Of a stretch of DNA of 18,810 bases, positions 8,526-16,002 are shown piece after piece. A program made the translations under genes and the position numbers. Within the stretch, counting starts at the first letter, position 1. The number at the start of each line of letters is the position of its first letter. A model generated the notes under the pieces. It searched no databases. It worked only from the letters and a program-made list of their open reading frames with translations, and had not been told where the DNA came from. The DNA lies in the NCBI GenBank assembly GCA_947073895.1, contig CAMTNN010000009.1, forward strand, positions 1 through 18,810, written 5' to 3'. Source of the DNA: an uncultured cyanobacterium. Lineage in GTDB: Bacteria > Cyanobacteriota > Vampirovibrionia > Gastranaerophilales > Gastranaerophilaceae.

Positions 8526-8867
8526 CTAAATCTGCAATTGCATAATTTTATCATACGCTTGGATGACTTTGCCCACTGCAGTGGTTGCTACAGTAATAGA
8601 AAGTTCTGCTTTTGACATAGCGGTCATAACGTCGTGTACATCTACGTTTTCATTGCCCATCATTGCGTCTTTTAACAAGTTATCAGGTGCGTTCATTTCT
8701 GTATTAAGGTTTTCAACAAGTCCTGACATAACGCTTGAAAAATTAGCAGTTGAAGGTTCTTCAACACGATTCATTCGAGCTGATGGAATATCATAGCCCC
8801 AAGAATCAAGCTTTGTGTGTTGAATTCTTGCTTCTAAGTCGTATCTTGGATAAAAACCGTTAAACAT
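8526..8867 (-). CDS. fliE: Flagellar hook-basal body protein FliE
   Basis: FliE is the small adaptor between the MS ring/export gate and the proximal rod. The C-terminal half carries the family pattern: VDVHDVMTAMSKAELSITVA at 75-94, then VGKVIQAYDKIMQLQI to the end, equivalent to the usual DxHxVMxAxxKAxLxxxxxxxVRxKxxxAYxEIMxMxV. I chose the start at 8867 (113 residues) over the longer ORF from 8921 because AAGAGGTG lies 5 bases upstream of it, while the longer N-terminus has no ribosome site and would cover the likely promoter. It is the first gene of the fliE-fliF-fliG-like-fliH-flhA operon. The usual partners flgB and flgC do not precede it: the upstream gene is divergent and unrelated. 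Confidence 0.88.
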   Translation of the reverse strand: MFNGFYPRYDLEARIQHTKLDSWGYDIPSARMNRVEEPSTANFSSVMSGLVENLNTEMNAPDNLLKDAMMGNENVDVHDVMTAMSKAELSITVATTAVGKVIQAYDKIMQLQI

Positions 8868-8872
8868 TTTGT

Positions 8873-8880
8873 CACCTCTT
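8873..8880 (-). promoter_or_regulatory. Ribosome binding site of fliE
   Basis: On the minus strand AAGAGGTG is followed by five bases and then ATG at 8867. This good Shine-Dalgarno match decides the fliE start in favour of the 113-residue form. Confidence 0.75.
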
Positions 8881-8889
8881 TTATTATTT

Positions 8890-8916
8890 TTATCGGATGT
8901 TTTAAAGAATGGTTGA
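8890..8916 (-). promoter_or_regulatory. Candidate sigma-28-like promoter for the fliE operon
   Basis: On the minus strand TCCGATAA (8897 down to 8890) matches seven of eight bases of the flagellar sigma-28 minus-10 consensus GCCGATAA. Fifteen bases upstream is TCAA (8916 down to 8913), a three-of-four match to TAAA. Initiation would fall near 8883, giving a short leader containing only the fliE ribosome site. This is pattern matching in AT-rich DNA; whether this organism has a sigma-28 is not known from the window. Confidence 0.3.
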
Positions 8917-8978
8917 TACATTTATCCTAAAAATCATCCATTTATAGTATCTGTTTAATAATTATTAAAGAATTGTCA

Positions 8979-9164
8979 ATGTTTGACGAAGTATTTATTA
9001 CTATGAACTTACATGAAGAATGCTTACTTAAATATTTATTAAATCCTGTAGACTTATCCCGCTCTACAGAACTTTTAAAATTAAATAATAGTCTTATTGA
9101 AAAAGGCGTGTTTTCTAATCTTGCAAAAAAGGGCAAGATTAACTATACTTCTAATAGAATATAA
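8979..9164 (+). CDS. Possible small protein of unknown function (61 residues)
   Basis: A short open frame begins MFDEVFITMNLHEECLLKYL and ends 14 bases before the CHASE2-GGDEF gene. I do not recognise a family. It has no signal peptide or membrane helix; it looks soluble and helical, Leu/Lys/Asn-rich, with a hydrophobic spacing around 10-40 that could form a short helical hairpin. Codon choice (A/T-ending, no rare runs) resembles the neighbours, and the short gap to the next gene suggests one transcript. Against it, the Shine-Dalgarno is weak (AAAGAA before the ATG) and a similar-length open frame exists on the opposite strand. An internal ATG at 9003 is an alternative start. If real, it may be a co-expressed partner of the downstream cyclase, which is speculation. 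Confidence 0.42.
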   Translation: MFDEVFITMNLHEECLLKYLLNPVDLSRSTELLKLNNSLIEKGVFSNLAKKGKINYTSNRI

Positions 9165-9178
9165 ACGGGGAGTTATTA

Positions 9179-10990
9179 ATGAAAAAATTTATACAAACAA
9201 AGTGGTTTACTTTTGGAACTTACTTGCTGCTTGTTATGGCAACACTTTTAATCGGTTTTGTTTTGCTTCAAAATAACAGAACACTGAAAAATGTTTTTAC
9301 ATCGTTTTTTGAAGTTGCCGAAAACCGTTCATTTGATTATAGACAAACACTAAAAGTTGCGCATAAACAGTCAGTTCCTAATAAAGATATTGTGCTTTTG
9401 GAAATTGATGATGCAAGTTTGGAAATGCTTTGGGATAAGTATGGTGAGTGGCCCATCCCTCGTAATGTTTATGCTGATATTATTAATCATATAGAAACAC
9501 AAAAACCGCAGGCTATTATTTTTGACCTGATGTTTATTAAATCAATGAGAGCAACTGCTAACGCAGATAAAGCGCTTATTACAGCAATGAATACTAATGA
9601 TAATATTTATACAGGTATGACTTTTGATAATCAGACAACGGATGTAAGATTGCCGATTGATTTGCCTGAAAGATTAAAACTGAATTTAGATAACAAATCT
9701 AATACAAAGATTAAGGCAGAGTTTTCTAACTGTCGTCCTATTTTAGCAGAGCTTATTAACGGTAATGTGAATATAGGTTCAACAAACGCTCAAAGAAGTA
9801 GTGATGGTATTATTAGAAAACTATCTCCTATTGTTGAGTATAAAGACGATTATTATCCGCTTCTTTCTTTTTCAGCAGCAAGTCATTATGTGGCAGGAAA
9901 AGACTTTAAAGATTATGTAATTAATAAAAATTCTGAATTAGAAGTTGGTGATGTTAGAATACCTTTAACAAAGGATGGGGATGCGATACTTAACTGGTAT
10001 GGTAAGAGCGGAACTCATACGGTTTATCCTATGTATAAATTAGTTAAAGAAATGGATGCCGGTGTACATAATTTAGATTTTAAAGACAAAATTATTATTA
10101 TAGGTACAAGTGCAATGTCACTTCAGGATAACAAAAGTGTTCCTGTTCAGGAAGGTGTTTATCCGGGAGTAGAAGTTCACGCAACTTTCTTTAATAACAT
10201 TTTGGATAATAACTTTATCAAACAAACTTCACCGGTAGTAAATGCGTTTATTATATTAACTGTGGTTGCGGTTGTCGGATTAATTGTTATGTATTCGGCA
10301 TCAACTGTATTTTCGACTCTTTCTACAATATTGTTTACGATAGGTTATCTTTTTGTTTCCTATTATGTAATGAGTGAAGCTAATCTTTGGATTCCTGTAG
10401 TTTTACCGGTAATTGCTATTGTGTTGGCATTTGCGTTGTCTTATCTTGCAAAATATTTAATCAAATCAAGAGATTTTGAGTATCAATATAAATTAGCAAC
10501 AATTGATGGTTTGACTGAATTATACAATCACAGATATTTTCAGGATGCGCTTAGAAATCAAATTGAAACAGCTAAAAGATATAATCAGCATTTCTCTTTA
10601 ATTATTGTTGATATTGATTTCTTTAAAAAGTTTAATGATACTTATGGACACCAGGCAGGTGATGCTGTTTTAAGACAGGTTGCTCAAACTTTGAAAAAGA
10701 ATTCTCGTGCAACAGACTTTGTTTGCAGATACGGCGGTGAAGAAATGAGCATTATTCTTCCTAATACATCAGCAGAAGAAGCTTTAAACCACGCAAACAG
10801 ACTTTGTAAAGCGATTGCAGAAAGAGAATTTCAATTGAATGCAACTGAAACAGGAAATGTTACAATAAGCTTAGGTGTAGCGACTTTCCCTGAAAATGCG
10901 GAAACAGCACAAGAGTTGATTGAATATTCAGATAAATGTTTATACTATGCAAAAGAACATGGAAGAAATCAGGTAGGTAAACATGAATAG
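9179..10990 (+). CDS. CHASE2-domain diguanylate cyclase (GGDEF)
   Basis: This is a membrane-bound sensor enzyme expected to make c-di-GMP from two GTP. An N-terminal transmembrane helix (about 11-30) is followed by an extracytoplasmic CHASE2 sensor domain (about 45-340), recognisable from IVLLEIDDASLEMLW at 71-85, WPIPRNVYADII at 91-102 and IIFDLMF. Three further hydrophobic segments (about 350-425) lead into a cytoplasmic GGDEF domain (about 440-600). The domain shows DIDFFKKFNDTYGHQAGD, the active-site loop as GGEEM (519-523), and an inhibitory RxxD site (Arg510, Asp513) placed exactly five residues before it. Met at the fifth loop position instead of Phe is uncommon. No EAL domain is present. 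GGGGAG precedes the ATG. It overlaps trmFO by 8 bases. CHASE2-GGDEF fusions are frequent in Cyanobacteria and relatives. Confidence 0.93.
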   Translation: MKKFIQTKWFTFGTYLLLVMATLLIGFVLLQNNRTLKNVFTSFFEVAENRSFDYRQTLKVAHKQSVPNKDIVLLEIDDASLEMLWDKYGEWPIPRNVYADIINHIETQKPQAIIFDLMFIKSMRATANADKALITAMNTNDNIYTGMTFDNQTTDVRLPIDLPERLKLNLDNKSNTKIKAEFSNCRPILAELINGNVNIGSTNAQRSSDGIIRKLSPIVEYKDDYYPLLSFSAASHYVAGKDFKDYVINKNSELEVGDVRIPLTKDGDAILNWYGKSGTHTVYPMYKLVKEMDAGVHNLDFKDKIIIIGTSAMSLQDNKSVPVQEGVYPGVEVHATFFNNILDNNFIKQTSPVVNAFIILTVVAVVGLIVMYSASTVFSTLSTILFTIGYLFVSYYVMSEANLWIPVVLPVIAIVLAFALSYLAKYLIKSRDFEYQYKLATIDGLTELYNHRYFQDALRNQIETAKRYNQHFSLIIVDIDFFKKFNDTYGHQAGDAVLRQVAQTLKKNSRATDFVCRYGGEEMSIILPNTSAEEALNHANRLCKAIAEREFQLNATETGNVTISLGVATFPENAETAQELIEYSDKCLYYAKEHGRNQVGKHE

Positions 10991-12290
10991 TGTAACAATA
11001 ATTGGCGCGGGACTTGCTGGCTCAGAAGCTGCATTACAATTATCAAAACGCGGTATAAAAGTTAAACTCTATGAAATGAGACCTAATAAAACAACAGGAG
11101 CTCATGTGGGTTCTGATTGTGCTGAATTTGTTTGCTCTAATAGCTTAGGTTCTTCTGATGTTACTAATGCAAGCGGACTTTTGAAAAAAGAAATGGAAAT
11201 GTTAGGCGGTGAGCTAATAAAAATCGCTATAGAAAATGCGGTTCCTGCCGGAAATGCTTTAGCAATTGCACGTGAGGATTTTTCTCAGGCTGTTACAAAA
11301 AGGATTGAGGAAGACCCGAATATTGAGCTTATTCGCGAAGAAATAACAGAAATTCCTGACGGTAATGTTATTATCGCATCAGGGCCTTTGACAAGTGACG
11401 CTTTAGCCGAAAATATAAAAGAGTTTACAAAAAGCGAACACTTGCATTTCTTTGATGCTATTGCGCCAATCGTAGAAGTAGACTCAATTAATTTTGATAA
11501 AGCATTTTGGGCATCAAGATATAATAAAGGCGAGGCTTCTTATATCAATTGTCCGATGAACAAAGAAGAATACGAAAACTTTTATAATATTCTAATTAAT
11601 GCTCCTCGAATAGAGCAACACGAAATAGATAAAAAATCGAAATTCTTTGAATCCTGTCTTCCTGTGGAAGTTCTTGCTTCTCGCGGAGTTGATACTCTTC
11701 GCTTTGGGCCTATGAAGCCTGTCGGATTGGTTGATGATAGAACAGGGATTGAAAACTATGCTGTAGTTCAGTTGAGACAGGATAACTCTGCTAAAACATT
11801 ATTTAACCTTGTTGGTTTCCAAACTAATCTTAAATGGGGAGCACAAAAAGAATTGCTTCAAGCAATTCCGGGCCTTGAAAATTGTAACATAGTTCGTTAT
11901 GGTGTTATGCACCGCAATACATTTATAAACAGTCCAACGGTTCTTCATCCGACTTTGGAAGCTCGTGAGCGTCAAGGCTTGTTCTTTGCAGGACAGCTTA
12001 CGGGAACGGAAGGTTATACAGAATCAATTGCAACAGGCATGCTCGCGGGTATAAATATGGCAAAAAGAATCACTGGAGATGAGCCGATTTTACTTCCAGA
12101 AGTTACAATTTTAGGCGCGTTAACAAGATACATTTCTAATTCTGAACACACTCAATTTCAGCCAATAAACTCTAATTGGGCACTTGTTCCGCCTGTTGAA
12201 CTTCCAAAAAAAGAAAGAAAAAATAAAAAGTTAAAAAATGAACTTTTAGCAAAAAGAGCATTAAAATCTCTTGAAAATTTCATGATATAA
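10983..12290 (+). CDS. trmFO: Folate-dependent tRNA m5U54 methyltransferase TrmFO
   Basis: TrmFO makes 5-methyluridine at position 54 of the tRNA T-loop using 5,10-methylenetetrahydrofolate as carbon donor and FADH2 as reductant. The 435-residue product begins with an FAD-binding Rossmann motif, GAGLAGSEAA (8-17). The TrmFO-specific segment DCAEFVCSNSLGSS contains Cys51, equivalent to Cys53 of the Bacillus subtilis enzyme. A second key cysteine, Cys225 in ESCLPVEVLASRG, corresponds to Cys226 there. The C-terminal domain has LTGTEGYTESIATGMLAG. This pattern separates TrmFO from its larger paralogue MnmG/GidA. The start overlaps the cyclase gene by 8 bases and the preceding AGGTAGGT can serve as ribosome site. 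The next gene is glyA, whose product generates the folate cofactor used here. Confidence 0.96.
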   Translation: MNSVTIIGAGLAGSEAALQLSKRGIKVKLYEMRPNKTTGAHVGSDCAEFVCSNSLGSSDVTNASGLLKKEMEMLGGELIKIAIENAVPAGNALAIAREDFSQAVTKRIEEDPNIELIREEITEIPDGNVIIASGPLTSDALAENIKEFTKSEHLHFFDAIAPIVEVDSINFDKAFWASRYNKGEASYINCPMNKEEYENFYNILINAPRIEQHEIDKKSKFFESCLPVEVLASRGVDTLRFGPMKPVGLVDDRTGIENYAVVQLRQDNSAKTLFNLVGFQTNLKWGAQKELLQAIPGLENCNIVRYGVMHRNTFINSPTVLHPTLEARERQGLFFAGQLTGTEGYTESIATGMLAGINMAKRITGDEPILLPEVTILGALTRYISNSEHTQFQPINSNWALVPPVELPKKERKNKKLKNELLAKRALKSLENFMI

Positions 12291-12301
12291 TTGACTAAAA
12301 C

Positions 12302-12309
12302 AGGAGGGG
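12302..12309 (+). promoter_or_regulatory. Ribosome binding site of glyA
   Basis: AGGAGGGG lies just before two tandem ATG codons (12312 and 12315). It rules out the longer reading that begins with TTG at 12291, because that would place the Shine-Dalgarno inside the coding region. Spacing from AGGAGG is 4 bases to the first ATG and 7 to the second. Confidence 0.8.
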
Positions 12310-12311
12310 AT

Positions 12312-13550
12312 ATGATGAATTTGGAAAACATTAAAAAGACTGATGCCGATGTTGCACAATATATAGAAGAAGAGCTTAAACGCCAGCAGACTACAATAGA
12401 ACTTATTGCAAGTGAAAACTTTACCTCTCCTGCAGTTATGGAAGCTTGCGGTACAGTTCTTACAAATAAATACTCAGAGGGTAAACCTCATAAACGTTAT
12501 TATAACGGATGTGAAGTTATAGATAAAATTGAAGAACTTGCTCAAAAGCGTGCTTGTGAACTTTTCGGAATGGCACATGCTAATGTTCAGCCTCATGCGG
12601 GTGCTCAGGCTAATATGGCCGTATTTTTAGCTGTTCTTAAACCGGGTGATAAAGTTCTTGGTATGGATTTATCAAACGGCGGTCACTTAAGTCACGGTTC
12701 TCCTGTTAACTTCTCAGGCATGTACTTCGATGTAAAAAGCTACGGCGTAGATGAAAACGGAAATATTGATTATGAAGATGTTCGCAAAATGGCTCACGAA
12801 CACCAGCCAAAACTTATTATTTGCGGTGCTTCTAACTACTCAAAAGTTATTGATTTTAAAAAATTCAGAGAAATTGCTGACGAAGTTGGCGCATTTCTTC
12901 TTGCTGATATTGCACATATTGCAGGACTTATTGCAGGCGGTGTTCACCCATCACCAGCAGGTTATGCGCATTTTGTTACAACAACTACTCATAAAACTCT
13001 AAGAGGTCCAAGAGGCGGAATTATTATGTGTGATGAAGAATTCGCACTTCAAATAGATAAGGCTGTATTCCCGGGAACTCAAGGCGGGCCTTTAGAACAT
13101 ATTATTGCAGGTAAAGCTGTTGCATTAAAAGAAGCTATGCAGCCTGAGTTTAAAGAGTACGCTAAACAAATAGTTAAAAACGCAAAAGCGTTAGCGCAAG
13201 GTCTTCTTGACCACGGTTTGGATATCGTCGGCGGTATGACTGAAAACCATCTTATGACTCTTGATTTAAGAAAAACAGGTAAAACCGGTAAAGATATGGC
13301 TAACGTTCTTGAAAGAGTCGGTATTACTGCTAATAAAAATACGGTTCCAAATGATCCTCAAAGCCCGTTTGTAACAAGTGGTATCAGATTGGGTTCTGCT
13401 GCTATGACTACAAGAGGATTTAAAGAAGACGATATGAAAGAAGTTGCAAGAATTATCGCAGAAGCAATTAATAATTCTGAAAACGAAGAAGTATTAGATA
13501 AACTTAGAGCGGATTCATTGAAGCTTTGTGAAGCCCATCCGTTATATTAA
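12312..13550 (+). CDS. glyA: Serine hydroxymethyltransferase
   Basis: GlyA is a cytoplasmic PLP enzyme that converts serine and tetrahydrofolate to glycine and 5,10-methylenetetrahydrofolate, the main one-carbon entry point. The 412-residue length matches the family (E. coli 417). Visible motifs are [17 protein letters not shown] near the N-terminus, the substrate-loop region [34 protein letters not shown], and the PLP lysine in [13 protein letters not shown] (Lys228 here, Lys229 in E. coli). The start is ATG at 12312, or at 12315, directly after a strong AGGAGGGG. The gap to trmFO is 21 bases with no room for a riboswitch or separate promoter, so glyA is probably co-transcribed with trmFO. 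Confidence 0.97.
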   Translation: MMNLENIKKTDADVAQYIEEELKRQQTTIELIASENFTSPAVMEACGTVLTNKYSEGKPHKRYYNGCEVIDKIEELAQKRACELFGMAHANVQPHAGAQANMAVFLAVLKPGDKVLGMDLSNGGHLSHGSPVNFSGMYFDVKSYGVDENGNIDYEDVRKMAHEHQPKLIICGASNYSKVIDFKKFREIADEVGAFLLADIAHIAGLIAGGVHPSPAGYAHFVTTTTHKTLRGPRGGIIMCDEEFALQIDKAVFPGTQGGPLEHIIAGKAVALKEAMQPEFKEYAKQIVKNAKALAQGLLDHGLDIVGGMTENHLMTLDLRKTGKTGKDMANVLERVGITANKNTVPNDPQSPFVTSGIRLGSAAMTTRGFKEDDMKEVARIIAEAINNSENEEVLDKLRADSLKLCEAHPLY

Positions 13551-13564
13551 ATAAAGGAAACATT

Positions 13565-14611
13565 ATGATAGTACAACTCGAGCAGTCACATATTTTGGGC
13601 GCATTTATTTCCTACTTGTTAGGTGTGTTTATTGTGCCGTTTGTAATAGATTTTTCTCAAAAGGAGGGCCTTGTTGACCTTCCGAATGAAAGAAAAATTC
13701 ACAAAAACCCGATTTCGCGCTTAGGTGGTGTGGCGATTTGGACTAGCACAATGCTTACTTTTCTTTGCCTTGTCCTTTTGAGTTACTATCCTTATGGAAG
13801 TTTGCTTTCAGGAATATTGTTAGGCGGTTCTTTAATGTTTCTGTTAGGATTGATTGATGATATTTATAATCTTGATGCTAAATTTAAGTTAGTTATTCAA
13901 CTTTCAATTGCAACTATAGTTTATCTTTTAGGGGTTAAAATAGATACATTGTTTAACCCGTTTGGAAGTGCAATTGATTTAGGTATTTTTTCTTATCCGA
14001 TTACTGTGCTCTGGATTGTAGGTATTTCTAATGCTGTGAATTTTATTGATGGTGTAGATGGTTTAGCAGGTTCTGTTATTACCGTTAATTCAATTACTCT
14101 TGCGCTTATTGCAGTTGCAATGTCACCGGCTCAGCCAATAACCGCTTTAATCGGGTTTATTTTAGCAGGTTCAATGCTTGCATTTTTAACATTTAACTTT
14201 AACCCTGCAAAAATATTTATGGGTGATTCTGGAGCCTTGTTTTCAGGATTTTTGCTTGCAACTCTATCTATTGCGGGGGTTATGAAAGGGGCAACTTTAG
14301 CAATTTTATTACCATTTTTGGTACTTGCTGTTCCTATTATGGATATAACTTATTCAAGTTTGCGTAGAATTATGAAAGGAAAATCTCCTTTTGTAGCTGA
14401 TGCAGAACACATTCATCATAAACTATTAAAAGCAGGTTTCTCACAAAAGAAAACCGTTGCAATATTAACTTCAGTAGCAATTGTCGGTGGCGCTGTTGCA
14501 ACATACTTTACAGGAACTTTAAAACACTATTTCTTATATATTGCAGTGTTATTGTTAATTATGATTGTTTTAAGCGTAATTAGCGTACTTACAAAGCATC
14601 GTGAGGATTAA
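13565..14611 (+). CDS. Undecaprenyl-phosphate glycosyl-1-phosphate transferase, WecA/TagO family
   Basis: This polytopic membrane enzyme transfers a sugar-1-phosphate, usually GlcNAc-1-phosphate, from its UDP form to undecaprenyl phosphate, which starts synthesis of O-antigen, teichoic acid or other envelope glycans. The 348-residue protein has about ten hydrophobic segments. Catalytic motifs on cytoplasmic loops are clear: LGLIDDIYNLD (Asp98, Asp99), NFIDGVDGLAG (159-169), FMGDSGALFSG (218-228), and the HIHH motif at 282-285 that marks the WecA/TagO branch rather than MraY. AAAGGAAA sits before the ATG and the gap to glyA is 14 bases. The stop codon is interlocked with the stop of the decayed gene on the opposite strand. 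Which sugar and which glycan cannot be told; no glycan cluster is visible here. Confidence 0.92.
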   Translation: MIVQLEQSHILGAFISYLLGVFIVPFVIDFSQKEGLVDLPNERKIHKNPISRLGGVAIWTSTMLTFLCLVLLSYYPYGSLLSGILLGGSLMFLLGLIDDIYNLDAKFKLVIQLSIATIVYLLGVKIDTLFNPFGSAIDLGIFSYPITVLWIVGISNAVNFIDGVDGLAGSVITVNSITLALIAVAMSPAQPITALIGFILAGSMLAFLTFNFNPAKIFMGDSGALFSGFLLATLSIAGVMKGATLAILLPFLVLAVPIMDITYSSLRRIMKGKSPFVADAEHIHHKLLKAGFSQKKTVAILTSVAIVGGAVATYFTGTLKHYFLYIAVLLLIMIVLSVISVLTKHRED

Positions 14612-15044
14612 AATTTAATAAACTTTTTGATTTTTTCAATCAGTTTTTCAAAACCGTTAAGTTCACCTGTAATTATTCTGTTAGCTTTAATGTCGCATAA
14701 TTTATCAAATGCAATATCAATAGCAGTTTGAGGTTCTTCTGAAATACCTTTAACTGCATAAGTAGTTGCGATTTTTTCGTGTAATCAGCATACTTAACAT
14801 CAATTTGTGATTCATTTAAACGGCTATATGTATACGAACGATAACAAACAAAAACATCGTGATCTTCAGCTAGTTTTTTTACCAAAGGAATTGTTTTAAT
14901 TCTATCTTTAATCTCTGCAGGTGTATTCGTATCTTCAAAATATCTAACTCCTTCAGAAGATATTTTTTGTCCTTCTGGGTGAAGAAAATTTGCCCTTTTA
15001 TTAAATAATACCTCTGTTTGAGCAAAGTGGATTCAAGCTTTCAT
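14608..15044 (-). pseudogene. Probable decayed gene of unknown function (early stop and frameshift)
   Basis: On the minus strand a coding-like reading can be followed through the otherwise empty 522-base gap between the transferase gene and rpsI. It starts ATG AAA GCT at 15044 and meets an in-frame TGA at 15035-15033. It then continues open for about 85 codons (IHFAQTEVLFNKRANFLHPE onward, including EDHDVFVCYRSYTYSRLNES). Near the A6 run at 14772-14777 the sense frame shifts by one base and continues as EKIATTYAVKGISEEP to KIKKFIKF and a TAA at 14608-14610. One lost base beside the A6 run would explain the shift. The longest intact piece, 14673-14885, is only a fragment. There is no Shine-Dalgarno before the ATG. 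I recognise no family. Alternatives are sequencing errors in a real gene, or chance open frames. Confidence 0.5.
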
Positions 15045-15082
15045 GCTAGGGGAATAATTTGTTGTTGTACAGTAATGATAAC

Positions 15083-15113
15083 AAAAAAACGGCTTTGCAA
15101 AAAGCCGTTTTTT
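15083..15113 (-). terminator. Intrinsic terminator after rpsI
   Basis: A perfect 13-base inverted repeat (15084-15096 with 15101-15113) has core CGGCTTT, loop GCAA, partner AAAGCCG. Read on the minus strand the hairpin is followed by a run of seven T, 20 bases past the rpsI stop. It ends the rpsD-rpsI operon. The A and T flanks are symmetrical, so it would also stop transcription arriving on the plus strand from the glyA side. Confidence 0.9.
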
Positions 15114-15133
15114 GAAATATCTTCTCGTGCAAA

Positions 15134-15535
15134 TTAACGTTTGCTGAATTGGAATCTCTTACGAGCTTTCTTTCTACCGTATTTCTTACGTTCTTTAACA
15201 CGAGCATCACGTGTTAGAAGACCTTCTGATTTAAGAACATTTTTGTATTCTTCGTTAGCCTTAACCAATGCTCTTGAAATACCGTGTCTGATAGCAGCTG
15301 CTTGAGCAACGATACCGCCGCCTACAGCTTTTACTCTTACATCATATTTTTCTTGGTTTTCTGTTAAAACAAGAGGTCTGTATACCATCATTTCAACAGC
15401 TGGCATGTTGCCGATGTATGCTTGTAATGTTTTACCGTTTACGAAAATTCTGCCTTTACCTTTTACTAATTTAACAACAGCAATAGCACATTTTCTACGT
15501 CCGGTAGCCATAATCATTTCTTTATTATCTGCCAT
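15134..15535 (-). CDS. rpsI: 30S ribosomal protein S9
   Basis: S9 is a small-subunit head protein whose C-terminal tail reaches the P-site tRNA. The 133-residue sequence has the family features: ATGRRKCAIAVVKL near the N-terminus, GKGRIFVNGK, VGGGIVAQAAAIRHGISRAL, and the basic end RDARVKERKKYGRKKARKRF ending FSKR, which contains the conserved terminal Arg that contacts tRNA. The start codon shares one base with the rplM stop (TAATG) and AAAGGAGG lies inside the end of rplM, so S9 and L13 are translationally coupled. rplM-rpsI pairing is nearly universal in bacteria. It is the last gene of the operon and is followed by a strong terminator. Confidence 0.97.
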   Translation of the reverse strand: MADNKEMIMATGRRKCAIAVVKLVKGKGRIFVNGKTLQAYIGNMPAVEMMVYRPLVLTENQEKYDVRVKAVGGGIVAQAAAIRHGISRALVKANEEYKNVLKSEGLLTRDARVKERKKYGRKKARKRFQFSKR

Positions 15536-15978
15536 TATTTAGCCTCCTTTGGTAATACAACAGGTTTTTGAGCAGCGTGTGGATGTTCAGCGCCACAGTA
15601 AACTTTAAGTTTAGTGAATTGTTCTGAACCCAAAGTATTGTGTTGTAACATACCTTTAACAGCTTTTTCAATTAACTTAGTTGCATCTTTTTCTCTAACT
15701 TCTTTAACAGAAGCTGATTTAAGTCCACCTGGGAAACCAGTGTGGTGATAATAAATTTTATCTGTTTCTTTATTACCTGTAACTACAACCTTTTCAGCAT
15801 TGATAACGATAACGAAATCGCCTGTATCAACGTTAGGTGTATATTCAGGTTTATTTTTACCTCTTAAAATGTTTGCAACACGAGAAGCTAAACGACCAAG
15901 TACTTCGCCTTCAGCGTCGATTACATACCATTTTCTTTCAACTTCAAGAGGTTTTGCTGAATATGTTTTATTTGCCAT
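15535..15978 (-). CDS. rplM: 50S ribosomal protein L13
   Basis: L13 is an early-assembly protein of the large subunit. The 147-residue length is standard. Recognisable segments are [58 protein letters not shown] and the conserved [11 protein letters not shown], followed by [25 protein letters not shown] is upstream of the ATG. It follows truA by 24 bases and overlaps rpsI by one base. Confidence 0.97.
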   Translation of the reverse strand: MANKTYSAKPLEVERKWYVIDAEGEVLGRLASRVANILRGKNKPEYTPNVDTGDFVIVINAEKVVVTGNKETDKIYYHHTGFPGGLKSASVKEVREKDATKLIEKAVKGMLQHNTLGSEQFTKLKVYCGAEHPHAAQKPVVLPKEAK

Positions 15979-16002
15979 ATTATTTTATTCCTTCTTGTAA
16001 CT

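Noticed and set aside
8868..8921. 18-residue N-terminal extension of FliE
   Set aside because: No Shine-Dalgarno upstream of 8921, and a strong one directly before 8867; the extension covers the likely promoter.
8942..9136. 64-residue open frame on the - strand opposite the small gene
   Set aside because: No start site support, and it is less coherent than the + strand frame; it would also run into the fliE promoter area without a clear role.
12291..12311. TTG start adding seven residues to GlyA
   Set aside because: The added codons contain the AGGAGGGG ribosome site itself, and the SHMT family starts near the downstream ATG pair.
12751..13002. 83-residue open frame inside glyA
   Set aside because: Same-strand shifted frame within a highly conserved gene, no ribosome site, low-complexity leucine-rich product.
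14628..14655. Possible terminator for the WecA-type gene (TGATT/AATCA repeat with T-runs)
   Set aside because: The stem is only five A/T-rich base pairs, and it lies in the tail of the decayed gene; too weak to call.
15033..15035. TGA read as a sense codon (alternative genetic code)
   Set aside because: Recoding would need TGA inside intact genes, and none of the conserved genes here contains one; decay of a single gene is simpler.
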